The notes below the pieces were generated by a model. It was given only the letters and a program-made list of their open reading frames with translations, did no database searches and was not told the origin of the DNA. From contig NZ_JAJSOO010000001.1 in NCBI RefSeq assembly GCF_029428875.1, forward strand, positions 1,550,001-1,614,000: 64,000 nucleotides of DNA, in the 5' to 3' direction. Below, piece by piece: positions 26,524 to 35,468 of the stretch. The translations under genes and the position numbers were made by a program. Each line of letters opens with the position of its first letter. Position 1 is the first letter of the stretch. The stretch comes from Streptomyces sp. JH34. GTDB taxonomy: Bacteria > Actinomycetota > Actinomycetes > Streptomycetales > Streptomycetaceae.

Positions 26524-29067
26524 CTACAGCCGGGGGTCGACGGGCTCCGACTCCAGGGCCAGCACCGCGAAGACGGCCTCGTGGACCCGCCACAGCGGCT
26601 CCCCCTCGGCCAGCCGGTCCAGCGCCTCCAGGCCGAGGGCGTACTCCCGCAGGGCCAGCGACCGTTTGTGGCCGAGGAAGCGGGAACGCAGCCGCTCCAG
26701 GTTCTCCGGCCGGGTGTACTCCGGCCCGTAGATGATCCGCAGGTACTCACGGCCGCGCACCTTGATGCCCGGCTGGACGAGCCGGCCCTTCTCGTCGCGG
26801 ACGAGGGCGCCCATCGGCTTGACGACCATGCCCTCGCCGCCGCGGCCGGTCATCTCCAGCCACCAGTCGGTGCCGGAGCGCACGGAGGCCTCGTCCCGCG
26901 TGTCGACGACGAGTCGCCGGGTGACCTGGAGCAGTCCGGTCGGGTCGTGCTCGACGAGACGGTCCAGCCACGCCAGCTGCTGGTCGTGCGGTACGGAGGC
27001 GAGCGAGCGCCCCTGCACCGCGAGGATCTGGAACGGTGCCAGGCGCACGCCGTCGAGCCCCTCGGTGCTCCAGCAGTAGCGGCGGTACGCCTCCGTGAAG
27101 GCGGCCGCGTCCTCTGCGCGCTCCCGTCGGCGGCCGGCCAGGGCTCCGACGTCCACCCCGCGGGCGGCCGCCGCGGTCAGCGCCTTCTCCGCCACGGGCA
27201 GGACGGCACCGGCGGCCGCGCCCACAGCCGCGTACTGCGAGCGCAGCAGCCCGGCTGCCTTGAGGGACCAGGGCATCAGCTCTGTGTCGAGCACCACCCA
27301 GTCGCTGTCCCACTCCTCCCAGAGCCCGGCCGCGGTGACGGCGGCGCGCAGCCGGCCGAGGACGACCTCCGTGAGCGCGGTGTCGTCCAGGAACGGCCGC
27401 CCGGTGCGGGTGTGCAGGGCGCCGGTGGGCCCGTCCACCCCGAAGCGCTCACGAGCGGCGCTCGCGTCGCGGCAGACCAGCGCCACGGCGCGCGAGCCCA
27501 TGTGCTTCTCCTCGCACACGACGTCGGTGACGCCGTCCGCCCGGTACTGCGCGAAGGCCTCTGCGGGGTGCTCCAGGAAGCCCTCCTCCCGGGAGGTCGC
27601 GGTCGGAGCCATGGTCGGCGGCAGATAGGTCAGCAGCCGGGGGTCGACGGCGAAGCGGCTCATGACCTCGAGCGCGGCGGCCGCGTTCTCCTCGCGCACC
27701 GCGACCCGGCCCATGTGCCGGGTCTCCACGATGCGGCGGCCCTGCACGTCGGCGAGGTCGAGCGGCCTGCCCTCCCTGCCCCCGGGGGCCTCGGTGGTCA
27801 GCGGCTTCACCGGCTCGTACCAGACGCGCTCGGCCGGGACGTCGACGATCTCGCGCTCCGGCCAGCGCAGGGCGGTCATCTTCCCGCCGAAGACGGCCCC
27901 GGTGTCCAGGCAGAGGGTGTTGTTCACCCATGAGGCGGTGGGCACCGGTGTGTGGCCGTAGACCACTGCGGCGGCGCCCCGGTACTCCTCGGCCCACGGG
28001 TAGCGCACGGGCAGGCCGAACTCGTCGGTCTCGCCCGTCGTGTCCCCGTACAGCGCGTGCGAACGGACCCGCCCCGACGTGCGCCCGTGGTACTTCTCGG
28101 GCAGCCCCGCATGGCAGACGACCAGCTTGCCGCCGTCCAGGACGTAGTGGCTGACCAGTCCGTCGATGAACTCCGCCACCTCTTCGCGGAACTCGGGGTG
28201 CTCGGCGTCCTCGCGCTCCAACTGCTCCACGGTCTCGGCGAGTCCGTGGCTGTGCTGGACCTTGCGCCCCTTGAGGTAACGGCCGAGCTTGTTCTCGTGG
28301 TTGCCGGGGACGCACAGCGCGTCGCCCGACGCCACCATGGACATGACGCGGCGCAGCACACCGGGGCTGTCGGGGCCGCGGTCCACGAGGTCTCCGACGA
28401 ACACGGCGGTGCGCCCCTCGGGGTGGGCCCCGTTCTCGTAGCCCAGCCTGCCGAGCAGGGTGTCGAGTTCGGAGCTGCAGCCGTGGATGTCGCCGATGAT
28501 GTCGAAGGGGCCGTTGAGGTGCCGCAGGTCGTTGTAGCGGCGCTCGATGACGACTTCGGCCGTTTCGGCCTCCTCCTCGGTGCGCAGGACGTGGACCTTG
28601 CGGAAGCCCTCGCGCTCCAGGCCGCGCAGCGAGCGGCGCAGCTCACGGCGGTGACGCTGCACCACATGGCGGGGCATGCCCACGCGGTCGGGGCGGCCGG
28701 CGTTGCGTGCCTGGCAGACCTCCTCCGGCAGGTCGAGCACGATCGCGATCGGCAGCACGTCGTGCTGCCGGGCCAGCTGGACGAGCTGCTTCCGGCTCTC
28801 CGGCTGCACGTTGGTGGCGTCGACGACGGTGAGCCTGCCCGCGGCGAGCCGCTTGCCGGCGATGTAGTGCAGCACGTCGAAGGCGTCACGGCTGGCGCTC
28901 TGGTCGTTCTCGTCGTCGGCGACCAGCCCCCGGCAGAAGTCGGATGAGATGATCTCGGTCGGCTTGAAGTGCCTGCGGGCGAACGTGGACTTGCCCGAGC
29001 CGCTGGCGCCCACGAGGACGACGAGGGACAGGTCGGTCACGGGCAGTGTGCGAGAGGTACCGGTCAT
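26524..29067 (-). CDS. pnkp: polynucleotide kinase-phosphatase Pnkp (bacterial RNA repair)
   Basis: An 847-residue three-domain end-healing and sealing enzyme. The kinase domain has the P-loop GASGSGKST (20-28). The central binuclear metallophosphatase carries GDIHG (192-196), GDLVDRG (225-231), GNHE (255-258) and GHTP (371-374). The C-terminal adenylyltransferase has the ligase nucleophile lysine in KHMG (K521). This is the architecture of Clostridium thermocellum Pnkp, which repairs tRNAs and other RNAs cut by ribotoxins. It works with Hen1, whose gene it overlaps by 4 bp here. The ATG at 29067 fits both the overlap and family length. Confidence 0.95.
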   Translation of the reverse strand: MTGTSRTLPVTDLSLVVLVGASGSGKSTFARRHFKPTEIISSDFCRGLVADDENDQSASRDAFDVLHYIAGKRLAAGRLTVVDATNVQPESRKQLVQLARQHDVLPIAIVLDLPEEVCQARNAGRPDRVGMPRHVVQRHRRELRRSLRGLEREGFRKVHVLRTEEEAETAEVVIERRYNDLRHLNGPFDIIGDIHGCSSELDTLLGRLGYENGAHPEGRTAVFVGDLVDRGPDSPGVLRRVMSMVASGDALCVPGNHENKLGRYLKGRKVQHSHGLAETVEQLEREDAEHPEFREEVAEFIDGLVSHYVLDGGKLVVCHAGLPEKYHGRTSGRVRSHALYGDTTGETDEFGLPVRYPWAEEYRGAAAVVYGHTPVPTASWVNNTLCLDTGAVFGGKMTALRWPEREIVDVPAERVWYEPVKPLTTEAPGGREGRPLDLADVQGRRIVETRHMGRVAVREENAAAALEVMSRFAVDPRLLTYLPPTMAPTATSREEGFLEHPAEAFAQYRADGVTDVVCEEKHMGSRAVALVCRDASAARERFGVDGPTGALHTRTGRPFLDDTALTEVVLGRLRAAVTAAGLWEEWDSDWVVLDTELMPWSLKAAGLLRSQYAAVGAAAGAVLPVAEKALTAAAARGVDVGALAGRRRERAEDAAAFTEAYRRYCWSTEGLDGVRLAPFQILAVQGRSLASVPHDQQLAWLDRLVEHDPTGLLQVTRRLVVDTRDEASVRSGTDWWLEMTGRGGEGMVVKPMGALVRDEKGRLVQPGIKVRGREYLRIIYGPEYTRPENLERLRSRFLGHKRSLALREYALGLEALDRLAEGEPLWRVHEAVFAVLALESEPVDPRL

Positions 29068-30539
29068 GCGGCCTTCTCCTCCTTCGTCGTCCCGTGGGCC
29101 GTGGTCATCGTGAACACGGCCATCTGTGTGGGAGGCCCCACCTCGGGGTCGTCCGGTCCCACGGGCACGAACTCCACGGCGTATCCGTGGCGTCCGGCCA
29201 CCTGCCCCGCCCAGTCGCGGAATTCGTCCCTGGTCCACTCGAAGCGGTGGTCCCCGTGCCGTGCGTGCCCGGCGGGAAGGGTCTCCCAGCGGACGTTGTA
29301 CTCGACGTTGGGCGTCGTCACCAGGACGGTGCGGGGCCGCGCGGAGCCGAACACCGCGTACTCCAGGGCGGGTAGCCGCGGCAGGTCGAGGTGCTCGATC
29401 ACCTCGCTCAGCACTGCGGCGTCGTACCCCTTCAGCTGCTTGTCGGTATAGGTGAGAGCGCCCTGGCGGAGGGTGATCCGCCCGGCCTGCCGCTCGCCCA
29501 TCCGGTCCAGCTTCAGCCGGCGGGCGGCGACGGTCAGGGCGCGCATCGACACGTCGACCCCGACGATCTCCGTGAAGCGCACGTCCTTGAGCAGCGCCTG
29601 CACCAACTGGCCCTGACCGCAGCCCAGGTCGAGCACCCGGTTCGCCCCGGCGGCGCGCAGGGCCTGAAGGATCGCGTCGCGGCGCTGCCCGGCGAGCGGC
29701 ACCGGCTTCTCCTCCGTGTCCGTGGTCTCGTCCACTGCGTTGTCGACGCTCTCCACCTCGAGGTCGTCCGACTCCGCCAGCCGCACCAGTTCGAGCCGCT
29801 CCATCGCCTGCCTCGTGAGCCCCCCGCGGCGCGAGAGGTAACGGCTGGTGATCAGCCGCTGCTCCGGGTGCCCCGCCAGCCAGCCCTCACCCGCCCGGAG
29901 GAGCTTGTCGACCTCGTCGGGTGCGACCCAGTAGTGCTTGGCGTCGTCGAGCACCGGCAGCAGCACGTACAGCTGACGCAGGGCGTCCGCGAGCCTCAGC
30001 TCACCCTCCAGCACCAGCTGTACGTAGCGCGAGTCGCCCCATTCCGGGAAGCGCTCGTCCAGCGGTACGGCCACGGCGTCGACGCGTGTCCAGCCGAGCG
30101 GCCCGAACAGCCTGTGCACGAGGTCGGCGCCCCCGCGTGCGGGAAGCGCGGGCACCTCGATCCGCAGCGGCAGTGGTTCCCGGGCCCGCTCGGGCATGGC
30201 CCGGCAGGCCGCCTTCAGCGCGGACTTGAACACCGTCGTCATCGCCACCGAGAGGAGCGACGAGGCCGCGTAGGGGCGGTCGTTGACGTACTGCGCGAGC
30301 GCCGCGTCGGGGGCCCCGCCGCGACCCTTTCCCTTGCCGCGCCTGACCAGGGCCACGGGATCCACCTCCAGCAGCAGCGCGGCTGTACAGCGCTCGGCGG
30401 ACGCCTCGGGGTAGAAGACGTGCGCGGTGCCGTGCGAGGTGGAGAACGTCTGCGCGTTGTCGGGATGCTTGTGCAGCAGATAGCCGAGATCGGTGGCGGG
30501 ACGCTCAGGGGTGCCGGTCGTGCTGATAGTCAGGAACAC
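29064..30539 (-). CDS. hen1: Hen1 3'-terminal RNA ribose 2'-O-methyltransferase
   Basis: A 491-residue bacterial Hen1. The N-terminal half (from FLTISTTG through YLLHKHPDNAQTF) is the family-specific domain that promotes Pnkp ligase activity. The C-terminal half is a SAM methyltransferase with VLDLGCGQGQL and the metal-binding EVIEH, plus a later HGDH. It marks the 3'-terminal ribose at the break so that repaired RNA resists renewed cleavage. The start is GTG at 30539, where homology begins; no strong ribosome binding site is visible. It lies 43 bp behind the homocysteine methyltransferase gene on the same strand. Confidence 0.94.
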   Translation of the reverse strand: MFLTISTTGTPERPATDLGYLLHKHPDNAQTFSTSHGTAHVFYPEASAERCTAALLLEVDPVALVRRGKGKGRGGAPDAALAQYVNDRPYAASSLLSVAMTTVFKSALKAACRAMPERAREPLPLRIEVPALPARGGADLVHRLFGPLGWTRVDAVAVPLDERFPEWGDSRYVQLVLEGELRLADALRQLYVLLPVLDDAKHYWVAPDEVDKLLRAGEGWLAGHPEQRLITSRYLSRRGGLTRQAMERLELVRLAESDDLEVESVDNAVDETTDTEEKPVPLAGQRRDAILQALRAAGANRVLDLGCGQGQLVQALLKDVRFTEIVGVDVSMRALTVAARRLKLDRMGERQAGRITLRQGALTYTDKQLKGYDAAVLSEVIEHLDLPRLPALEYAVFGSARPRTVLVTTPNVEYNVRWETLPAGHARHGDHRFEWTRDEFRDWAGQVAGRHGYAVEFVPVGPDDPEVGPPTQMAVFTMTTAHGTTKEEKAA

Positions 30540-30582
30540 GTGACCGAGTATGGTCCGGTGATCCCTCTCCCACCAGGAGTTT

Positions 30583-31518
30583 TCACACCCCTGACAACTC
30601 CGGTCGAGCTGCCAGCGCCTCGATCTCGGACGGGCCGACGCGGCAGCATCCCCCGACCAGTCGGGCGCCCGCCTTCTGCCAGTCCCGCACCCTGCTCGGT
30701 TCGAACGTGCCTTTGCCGGTCCAGTCCCGGCCCTCGGCGTCCCACTCCTCCCCGCTGTTCGGGTAGACGACGACCGGCTTACCGGTGGCCGCGGCGGCCA
30801 CCTCCACCGCACGGTCGGCGTCGGCCGGGTCGCAGCAGTTCACGCCGACCGCCACCACCTGGTCGATGCCGGCGGCGAGCCCGAACGCCTCCGCCAGGGG
30901 CTGCCCCGCCCTGGTCCGGTCTCCCTCCACGCTGTACGAGAGCCAGACCGGCACCTCGAGATCCTGTACCACCCGCAGCAGTGCCTCTGCCTCGTCGGTG
31001 TCCGGCACCGTCTCCAGGGCCAGCACATCGGGTCCCGCCGCAGCGAGTGTCTCCGCCCGGGGCCGGTGGAAGCGCACCAGCTCCCGGACGGTCATCCCGT
31101 ACCGGCCCCGGTACTCGCTGCCGTCGGCGAGCATCGCCCCGTACGGACCGACCGAGGCGGCGACCCAGAACTCACGGCCCGTCGACGCACCGGCCCGGCG
31201 CGCCAGGTCCACGCTGCCCGCCATCAGCTCGGCAGCCCGGGCCCGTCCGATCCCTCGCCGCGCGAACCCCTCGAAGGTGGCCTGGTAGCTGGCGGTGATG
31301 AGTACCCGCGCGCCCGCCTGCGCGTAGGCCCGGTGGGCGGCCTCGATCTGCTGGGGCTCGTCGCTCAGCAGCCTGGCCGACCACAGGGCGTCGGACAGAT
31401 CGCACCCCTGCGCCTCCAACTGGTTGGAGAGACCCCCGTCCAGCAGCACGGTCCCCTCGGCGAGCGCGTCGCCGAGCGTACGGCCGGGCTGGACATCCGG
31501 TGTCCGGATGTTGTGCAC
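30583..31518 (-). CDS. mmuM: homocysteine S-methyltransferase (MmuM-like)
   Basis: A 311-residue barrel enzyme with the zinc-binding cysteines VNCC (228-229) and GGCC (291-292) and the N-terminal LLDGGLSNQLEAQG. It makes methionine from homocysteine using S-methylmethionine or S-adenosylmethionine. GTG at 31518 is chosen because GAGGAG stands five bases upstream; an ATG at 31602 is a weaker alternative. It is directly upstream of hen1-pnkp, so co-transcription is possible. It could recycle homocysteine arising from Hen1 methylation, which is speculation. Confidence 0.9.
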   Translation of the reverse strand: MHNIRTPDVQPGRTLGDALAEGTVLLDGGLSNQLEAQGCDLSDALWSARLLSDEPQQIEAAHRAYAQAGARVLITASYQATFEGFARRGIGRARAAELMAGSVDLARRAGASTGREFWVAASVGPYGAMLADGSEYRGRYGMTVRELVRFHRPRAETLAAAGPDVLALETVPDTDEAEALLRVVQDLEVPVWLSYSVEGDRTRAGQPLAEAFGLAAGIDQVVAVGVNCCDPADADRAVEVAAAATGKPVVVYPNSGEEWDAEGRDWTGKGTFEPSRVRDWQKAGARLVGGCCRVGPSEIEALAARPELSGV

Positions 31519-31642
31519 AACTGCTCCTCGCTGTCTGCTGACCGCGGTCGGTCCCGCGCTCCCACGGTCCTGTCCTGCCTGCTGATCCGTTCCGGCCGAC
31601 ATGCGCCGTCCTACGGTCGCCGGATCACATGAGCCCCTTCCG

Positions 31643-32566
31643 TCAGCCCAGCTGCGACTGGACCCGCGACGAGATCAGTTCCAGATGATCCAGGTCGTCC
31701 AGGTCCAGGACCTGGAGGTAGATCCGCGAGGCTCCGACCGCGGCGTAGCGGCCGATCTTGTCGACCACCTCGTCGGGAGATCCCGCCAGCCCGTTCGCCT
31801 TGATCTCCTCGACCTCCCGTCCGATGGCGGACGCACGTCGTGCCACCTCGGCGTCGTCCTTCCCGACGCACACCACCAGGGCGTTGGAGTACACCAGGTC
31901 GTCGGGCGCGCGGCCGGCTGCCACGGCGGCGTCCCTGACCCGGCCGAACTGCTTCTCGCTGTCATCGATCGAGCCGAAGGGGATGTTGAACTCGTCGGCG
32001 TACCGCGCGGCAAGGCGCGGGGTGCGGACCGCGCCGTGTCCGCCGATCAGGACAGGCACCTTCGCCTGGGCGGGCTTCGGCAGGGCCGGCGAGTCCGTGA
32101 GCTGGTAGTACGTACCGTCGTAGCTGAACGTCTTGCCGGTTTCGGTCTCCCAGAGGCCGGTGACGATCGCCAGCTGCTCCTCCAGCCGGCCGAACTTCTC
32201 CTTCGGGAAGGGGATGCCGTAGGCCTTGTGCTCCTCCTCGAACCAGCCGGCGCCCAGGCCCAGCTCGACCCGGCCCCCGGACATCTGGTCGACCTGCGCG
32301 ACCTGGATGGCCAGCACCCCGGGCAGACGGAAGGTACCCGCCGTCATCAGGGTGCCGAGGCGGATCCGCTTGGTCTCGCGGGCCAGTCCGGCCAGGGTGA
32401 TCCACGCGTCCGTCGGACCGGGCAGGCCGTCACCTGAGCCCATGCGCAGATAGTGGTCCGACCGGTAGAAGGCGTCGAAGCCGAGGTCCTCGGTGGCCTT
32501 GGCGACGGTGAGCAGGGTGTCGTAGCTCGCCCCTTGCTGGGGCTCGGTGAAAATGCGAAGATCCAT
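31643..32566 (-). CDS. LLM-class F420-dependent oxidoreductase
   Basis: A 307-residue luciferase-like monooxygenase-fold protein starting MDLRIFTEPQQGASYDTLL, with GLGAGWFEEEHKAYG and the KVPVLIGGHG strand typical of TIGR03560-like F420-dependent members. Actinobacterial proteins of this group use F420H2 or F420 for hydride transfer; the substrate is unknown. It starts at ATG. The next gene upstream is 162 bp away, with no hairpin in between. Confidence 0.88.
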   Translation of the reverse strand: MDLRIFTEPQQGASYDTLLTVAKATEDLGFDAFYRSDHYLRMGSGDGLPGPTDAWITLAGLARETKRIRLGTLMTAGTFRLPGVLAIQVAQVDQMSGGRVELGLGAGWFEEEHKAYGIPFPKEKFGRLEEQLAIVTGLWETETGKTFSYDGTYYQLTDSPALPKPAQAKVPVLIGGHGAVRTPRLAARYADEFNIPFGSIDDSEKQFGRVRDAAVAAGRAPDDLVYSNALVVCVGKDDAEVARRASAIGREVEEIKANGLAGSPDEVVDKIGRYAAVGASRIYLQVLDLDDLDHLELISSRVQSQLG

Positions 32567-32728
32567 GTCTCCATCCTGCACCTTCGAGCCCGCCGCGCCG
32601 CGTCTGCCCTGCCTCACCTGCCGGCCCGGCCCTCTCCGTCCGTGGACGCCGCCGCTCCGTCCTCGCTCGGATCGTGCCCGGCCCCGCCGCTCCCGGCCGT
32701 CCCACCATCCGCGGCTCGACCGGCCGGT

Positions 32729-33265
32729 TCACGGCTGGCCCGCGACGAACCCGGCCGGCCCGTGGACCACTCCGAACGGACCGTCCCGCTCGCTTTCCAG
32801 CGCCTGCTCACGCTGCCCCTCGCGCTCCTGCTCGGCGAGCCGTCGCAGCATGCCCTGGACCCGGTCCACGGATTCGTCGACGGCGTCTATCGCCTCGATG
32901 CACTGCCAGTACAGCCCTTCCTCCTCGGTCCCGCAGGCAACACCGACGAGTGCGATGCCCGCCTCGCCGAGGAGCAGCGCGAGAGCGGCCAGGGCCCTTG
33001 CCACATGGGCCACTTCGGTGAGCTGCGAGGCCCTCACCCCTCCCGCCGGAACCATCGGGTGGTCGAGCACCGCACTGCCCAGGGCGCAGGTCTCGCTCAG
33101 CCCGCGCGCCTCCGTGCGTAACTCCGCCGGGCCGTATCGCGCCAGCTGCCCGCCGACCGCCCGGGCGAGTGCCTGGGCCTGCCATGCCTCCGCCATGACG
33201 GCCGGCACTCCCCGGCTCCCTGCCAGCGCGCTCCGGCCCGCCGCGATCAGTCGCTCCGCTTCCAT
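32729..33265 (-). CDS. conserved Streptomyces protein of unknown function
   Basis: A 178-residue Ala- and Glu-rich, mostly helical protein that looks lineage-specific to streptomycetes. There is no signal peptide. Residues 75-120 include a mildly hydrophobic segment, and the C-terminal third is highly charged (RRLAEQEREGQREQALE). ATG at 33265 is preferred; the family N-terminus MEAERLIAAGRSALA fits. No function is suggested by domains or neighbours. Confidence 0.72.
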   Translation of the reverse strand: MEAERLIAAGRSALAGSRGVPAVMAEAWQAQALARAVGGQLARYGPAELRTEARGLSETCALGSAVLDHPMVPAGGVRASQLTEVAHVARALAALALLLGEAGIALVGVACGTEEEGLYWQCIEAIDAVDESVDRVQGMLRRLAEQEREGQREQALESERDGPFGVVHGPAGFVAGQP

Positions 33266-33401
33266 GCGATTCCCCCGTCGCCGAGACCACCTGTACAAAG
33301 AACCCGCTCACCTCTTCATTACCCACAGTGAGGGTCATGGCACACAAACGCCAGAGGAAATCGGAAATCTGTGGACAGGAAGTCGATTGTGCATAAATCG
33401 A

Positions 33402-33761
33402 TCACTCCGAAGAGTGACGACTCGACGGCTCCCCTCCGTCCGGCACGGGGAATCGCTTCTCGTTCCGGTCGATCTTCGCCGCGAGGGCCGCCAGCGGGTC
33501 GATGCCCAACACCTCGCAGAACTGCAGCAGATACGCCAGCACGTCCGCGACCTCGTCCGTGACGCGGAACGCGGTGCCGGAGTCCTCCATCACCCTCGCC
33601 GACTGCTCCGGTGTGAGCCACTGGAAGATCTCGAGGAGTTCGGACGCCTCCACGCTCAACGCGGCGCACAGGTTCTTGGGGGTGTGGTACGGCTCCCAGG
33701 CCCGGGACGCCGCGAAGTCGGCCAGTCGCCGCTGCAGTTGCGCAATATCCAGTTCCGTCAC
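33402..33761 (-). CDS. MazG-like nucleotide pyrophosphohydrolase
   Basis: A 119-residue all-alpha NTP pyrophosphatase related to dCTP pyrophosphatase and MazG, with the metal-binding EASELLEIFQW (E-x2-E-type) and DEVADVLAYLLQF motifs intact. It would hydrolyse a nucleoside triphosphate to the monophosphate and pyrophosphate, for house-cleaning or alarmone control. It starts at ATG and overlaps the stop of the ATPase gene by 4 bp, so the two are coupled. Confidence 0.9.
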   Translation of the reverse strand: MTELDIAQLQRRLADFAASRAWEPYHTPKNLCAALSVEASELLEIFQWLTPEQSARVMEDSGTAFRVTDEVADVLAYLLQFCEVLGIDPLAALAAKIDRNEKRFPVPDGGEPSSRHSSE

Positions 33762-34930
33762 GGTGCCAGGTCTACCACCGTCGCACCGGCCGTCCCGCGG
33801 GCCGTCGCCGCGGCCGCCTCACCGACCGTCCCCAACAGGCGCATGTGCCCGTCGGCGCAGATCGACGCCGCGAGTGCCAGCAGTGCCCTGGTCTGCCGCG
33901 CGTCCAGATCCCGGTCGAGCCCGTCGGCCAGGACCGTGAGGGCCTGCATGGCGTCCGGCACCTCCGCCGCCGGGTCCACCACCAGGACATGCGGGCCGGT
34001 CAGCAGCACCAGGGCGAGGGCCAGATAGCGGAGTTCGCCGTCGCCGAGGCGGCCCAGCGGCGTGCCGCGGTCCGGCCCCCGGCCGGCCAGGGCGCGCACG
34101 GTCCCGTCCGGCAGCCGTTCGACGGACAGTCCCGTCACCGTCCCCGCACATCCGGTGTCCGCGGTGGCGACCAGTCTGGCGTGCCGCTGGGCGCACTGGC
34201 CGTGGGTGCGGAGGAGGACGTCGGCGAGGTTGTCGCAGCTCGAGGTGAGCCGCCCCTCCCCGGCCGGCACCGCCGCACGCATCCGCCGCGGTTCAGGGTC
34301 GCAGACGAAGGCGGAGCGCAGGGCCACCACCACCTGTTCGGCGGCGGCCAGCACCTTGAGCTGCCCGTCCGTGGTCCCCGCGACGCGCAACGGCAGCAGC
34401 GCCGTGCCGAGCCGGTCGTCGGGAAAGGGCGCGCGCGTCACCGGCACGGCGCCCGCGGTGTGCCAGGCGGCCTGGACGTGAGAACGCCGGGGGTCCCTGA
34501 GCGCGGTGGCGAGCAGAGTCTCCCCGCCGCCCGTCAGCCGCTCGCCGACGATGCGGAGCGCGGGCTCGGCCTGCACGGCGAGGTCCAGCCTCACCGGGCC
34601 GGCCGGGCCCTCCACCGTGCAGCCGAGTCTGAATCCGCGCCGCCCCTGCGCGTCGGCCTCCGCCCGTTCCGGTACCCAGGCCGCCGGGTCGGGGAAGACG
34701 TCCTCCAGTGGATCACCGGCGGCCAGCCGGGCGAGGGCCTCGTATCCGCGCAGGGCGGTCGACTTGCCGCTGCCGCTGGGTCCGGCGAGCAGCGTGAGCG
34801 GCCCGAGCGGGATGACGGTGCGGCGGTGCGAGGCGAAGGCGTCGAGCCGGAGTTCACCGACGAGGGGACGTGCGGGACGGGTCGCGCCCGACGGCGACGG
34901 GGCCGTCGGCCCGGAGGAGATCACAGTCAT
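33758..34930 (-). CDS. ABC/RecF-type ATPase with atypical Walker B
   Basis: A 390-residue soluble ATPase. Walker A is GPSGSGKST (50-58). The signature-like LGRLGDGELRYLALALVLL is followed by Walker B HVLVVDP. The usual catalytic glutamate after the aspartate is replaced by proline. There are no membrane helices and no obvious coiled-coil arms, so it is neither a transporter NBD nor an SMC protein. It resembles AAA_21-type ATPases, some of which serve in defence systems, while others are housekeeping. ATG at 34930. It is translationally coupled to the MazG-like gene. Confidence 0.78.
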   Translation of the reverse strand: MTVISSGPTAPSPSGATRPARPLVGELRLDAFASHRRTVIPLGPLTLLAGPSGSGKSTALRGYEALARLAAGDPLEDVFPDPAAWVPERAEADAQGRRGFRLGCTVEGPAGPVRLDLAVQAEPALRIVGERLTGGGETLLATALRDPRRSHVQAAWHTAGAVPVTRAPFPDDRLGTALLPLRVAGTTDGQLKVLAAAEQVVVALRSAFVCDPEPRRMRAAVPAGEGRLTSSCDNLADVLLRTHGQCAQRHARLVATADTGCAGTVTGLSVERLPDGTVRALAGRGPDRGTPLGRLGDGELRYLALALVLLTGPHVLVVDPAAEVPDAMQALTVLADGLDRDLDARQTRALLALAASICADGHMRLLGTVGEAAAATARGTAGATVVDLAP

Positions 34931-34985
34931 GAGCGGACCGTACGCACGCCCGTGAGCGGCGAACCGTTCCGCCCGCACGACCTTC

Positions 34986-35393
34986 CTACGATTGAGGTAC
35001 GCCCGCCGCGGTGACCCCCTCGACCTCCATGCCGACCGGCGCGAGCAGGAAGACGTTGCGGTCCACCCGGTGCATCCCGCTGCCCAGACCGAAGACCACG
35101 CCGCTGCTGAAGTCCAGGATCCGCTTGGCCACATCGGTCTCCGCGCCGGTCAGGTCCAGAAGGACCGGGATCTGCGCCACCAGGTACTCGGCCACCTCGC
35201 GCGCGTCCGCGAACACCTGGACCCGCAGGACGACCAGGCGCCGCTGCTCGGCCGATTCCCGCTGTTCGGGGACCGCCCGGTGGTCGACCCGCGACGGCCA
35301 CTCGTTGCGGCCCCTCAGGGGTACGACCTGGGCGAGCCCCTCCCACTGTTCGTCGGTGGGGTCGTATCTGTCGTACCTGTCGTACCTGCTCAC
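34986..35393 (-). CDS. SepF-family cell division protein
   Basis: A 135-residue SepF-type protein. The C-terminal DUF552 domain is clear: LRVQVFADAREVAEYL, PVLLDLTGAETDVAKRILDFSSGVVFGLGSGMHRV, then FLLAPVGMEVEG. SepF anchors FtsZ to the membrane and polymerises. Streptomyces carry several paralogues and this short one corresponds to the SepF2/SepF3 type. GTG at 35393 is chosen with GGGGTGG upstream; a TTG at 35456 would add 21 residues. It lacks a strongly amphipathic N-terminal membrane anchor in the short form. Confidence 0.86.
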   Translation of the reverse strand: MSRYDRYDRYDPTDEQWEGLAQVVPLRGRNEWPSRVDHRAVPEQRESAEQRRLVVLRVQVFADAREVAEYLVAQIPVLLDLTGAETDVAKRILDFSSGVVFGLGSGMHRVDRNVFLLAPVGMEVEGVTAAGVPQS

Positions 35394-35468
35394 AGGACCA
35401 CCCCGTCCGTATGCCGGTTGGCTGTGCGCCGGCTGCGCTCGCTGTTCATCGGGCAATTCTCTCGCCCC

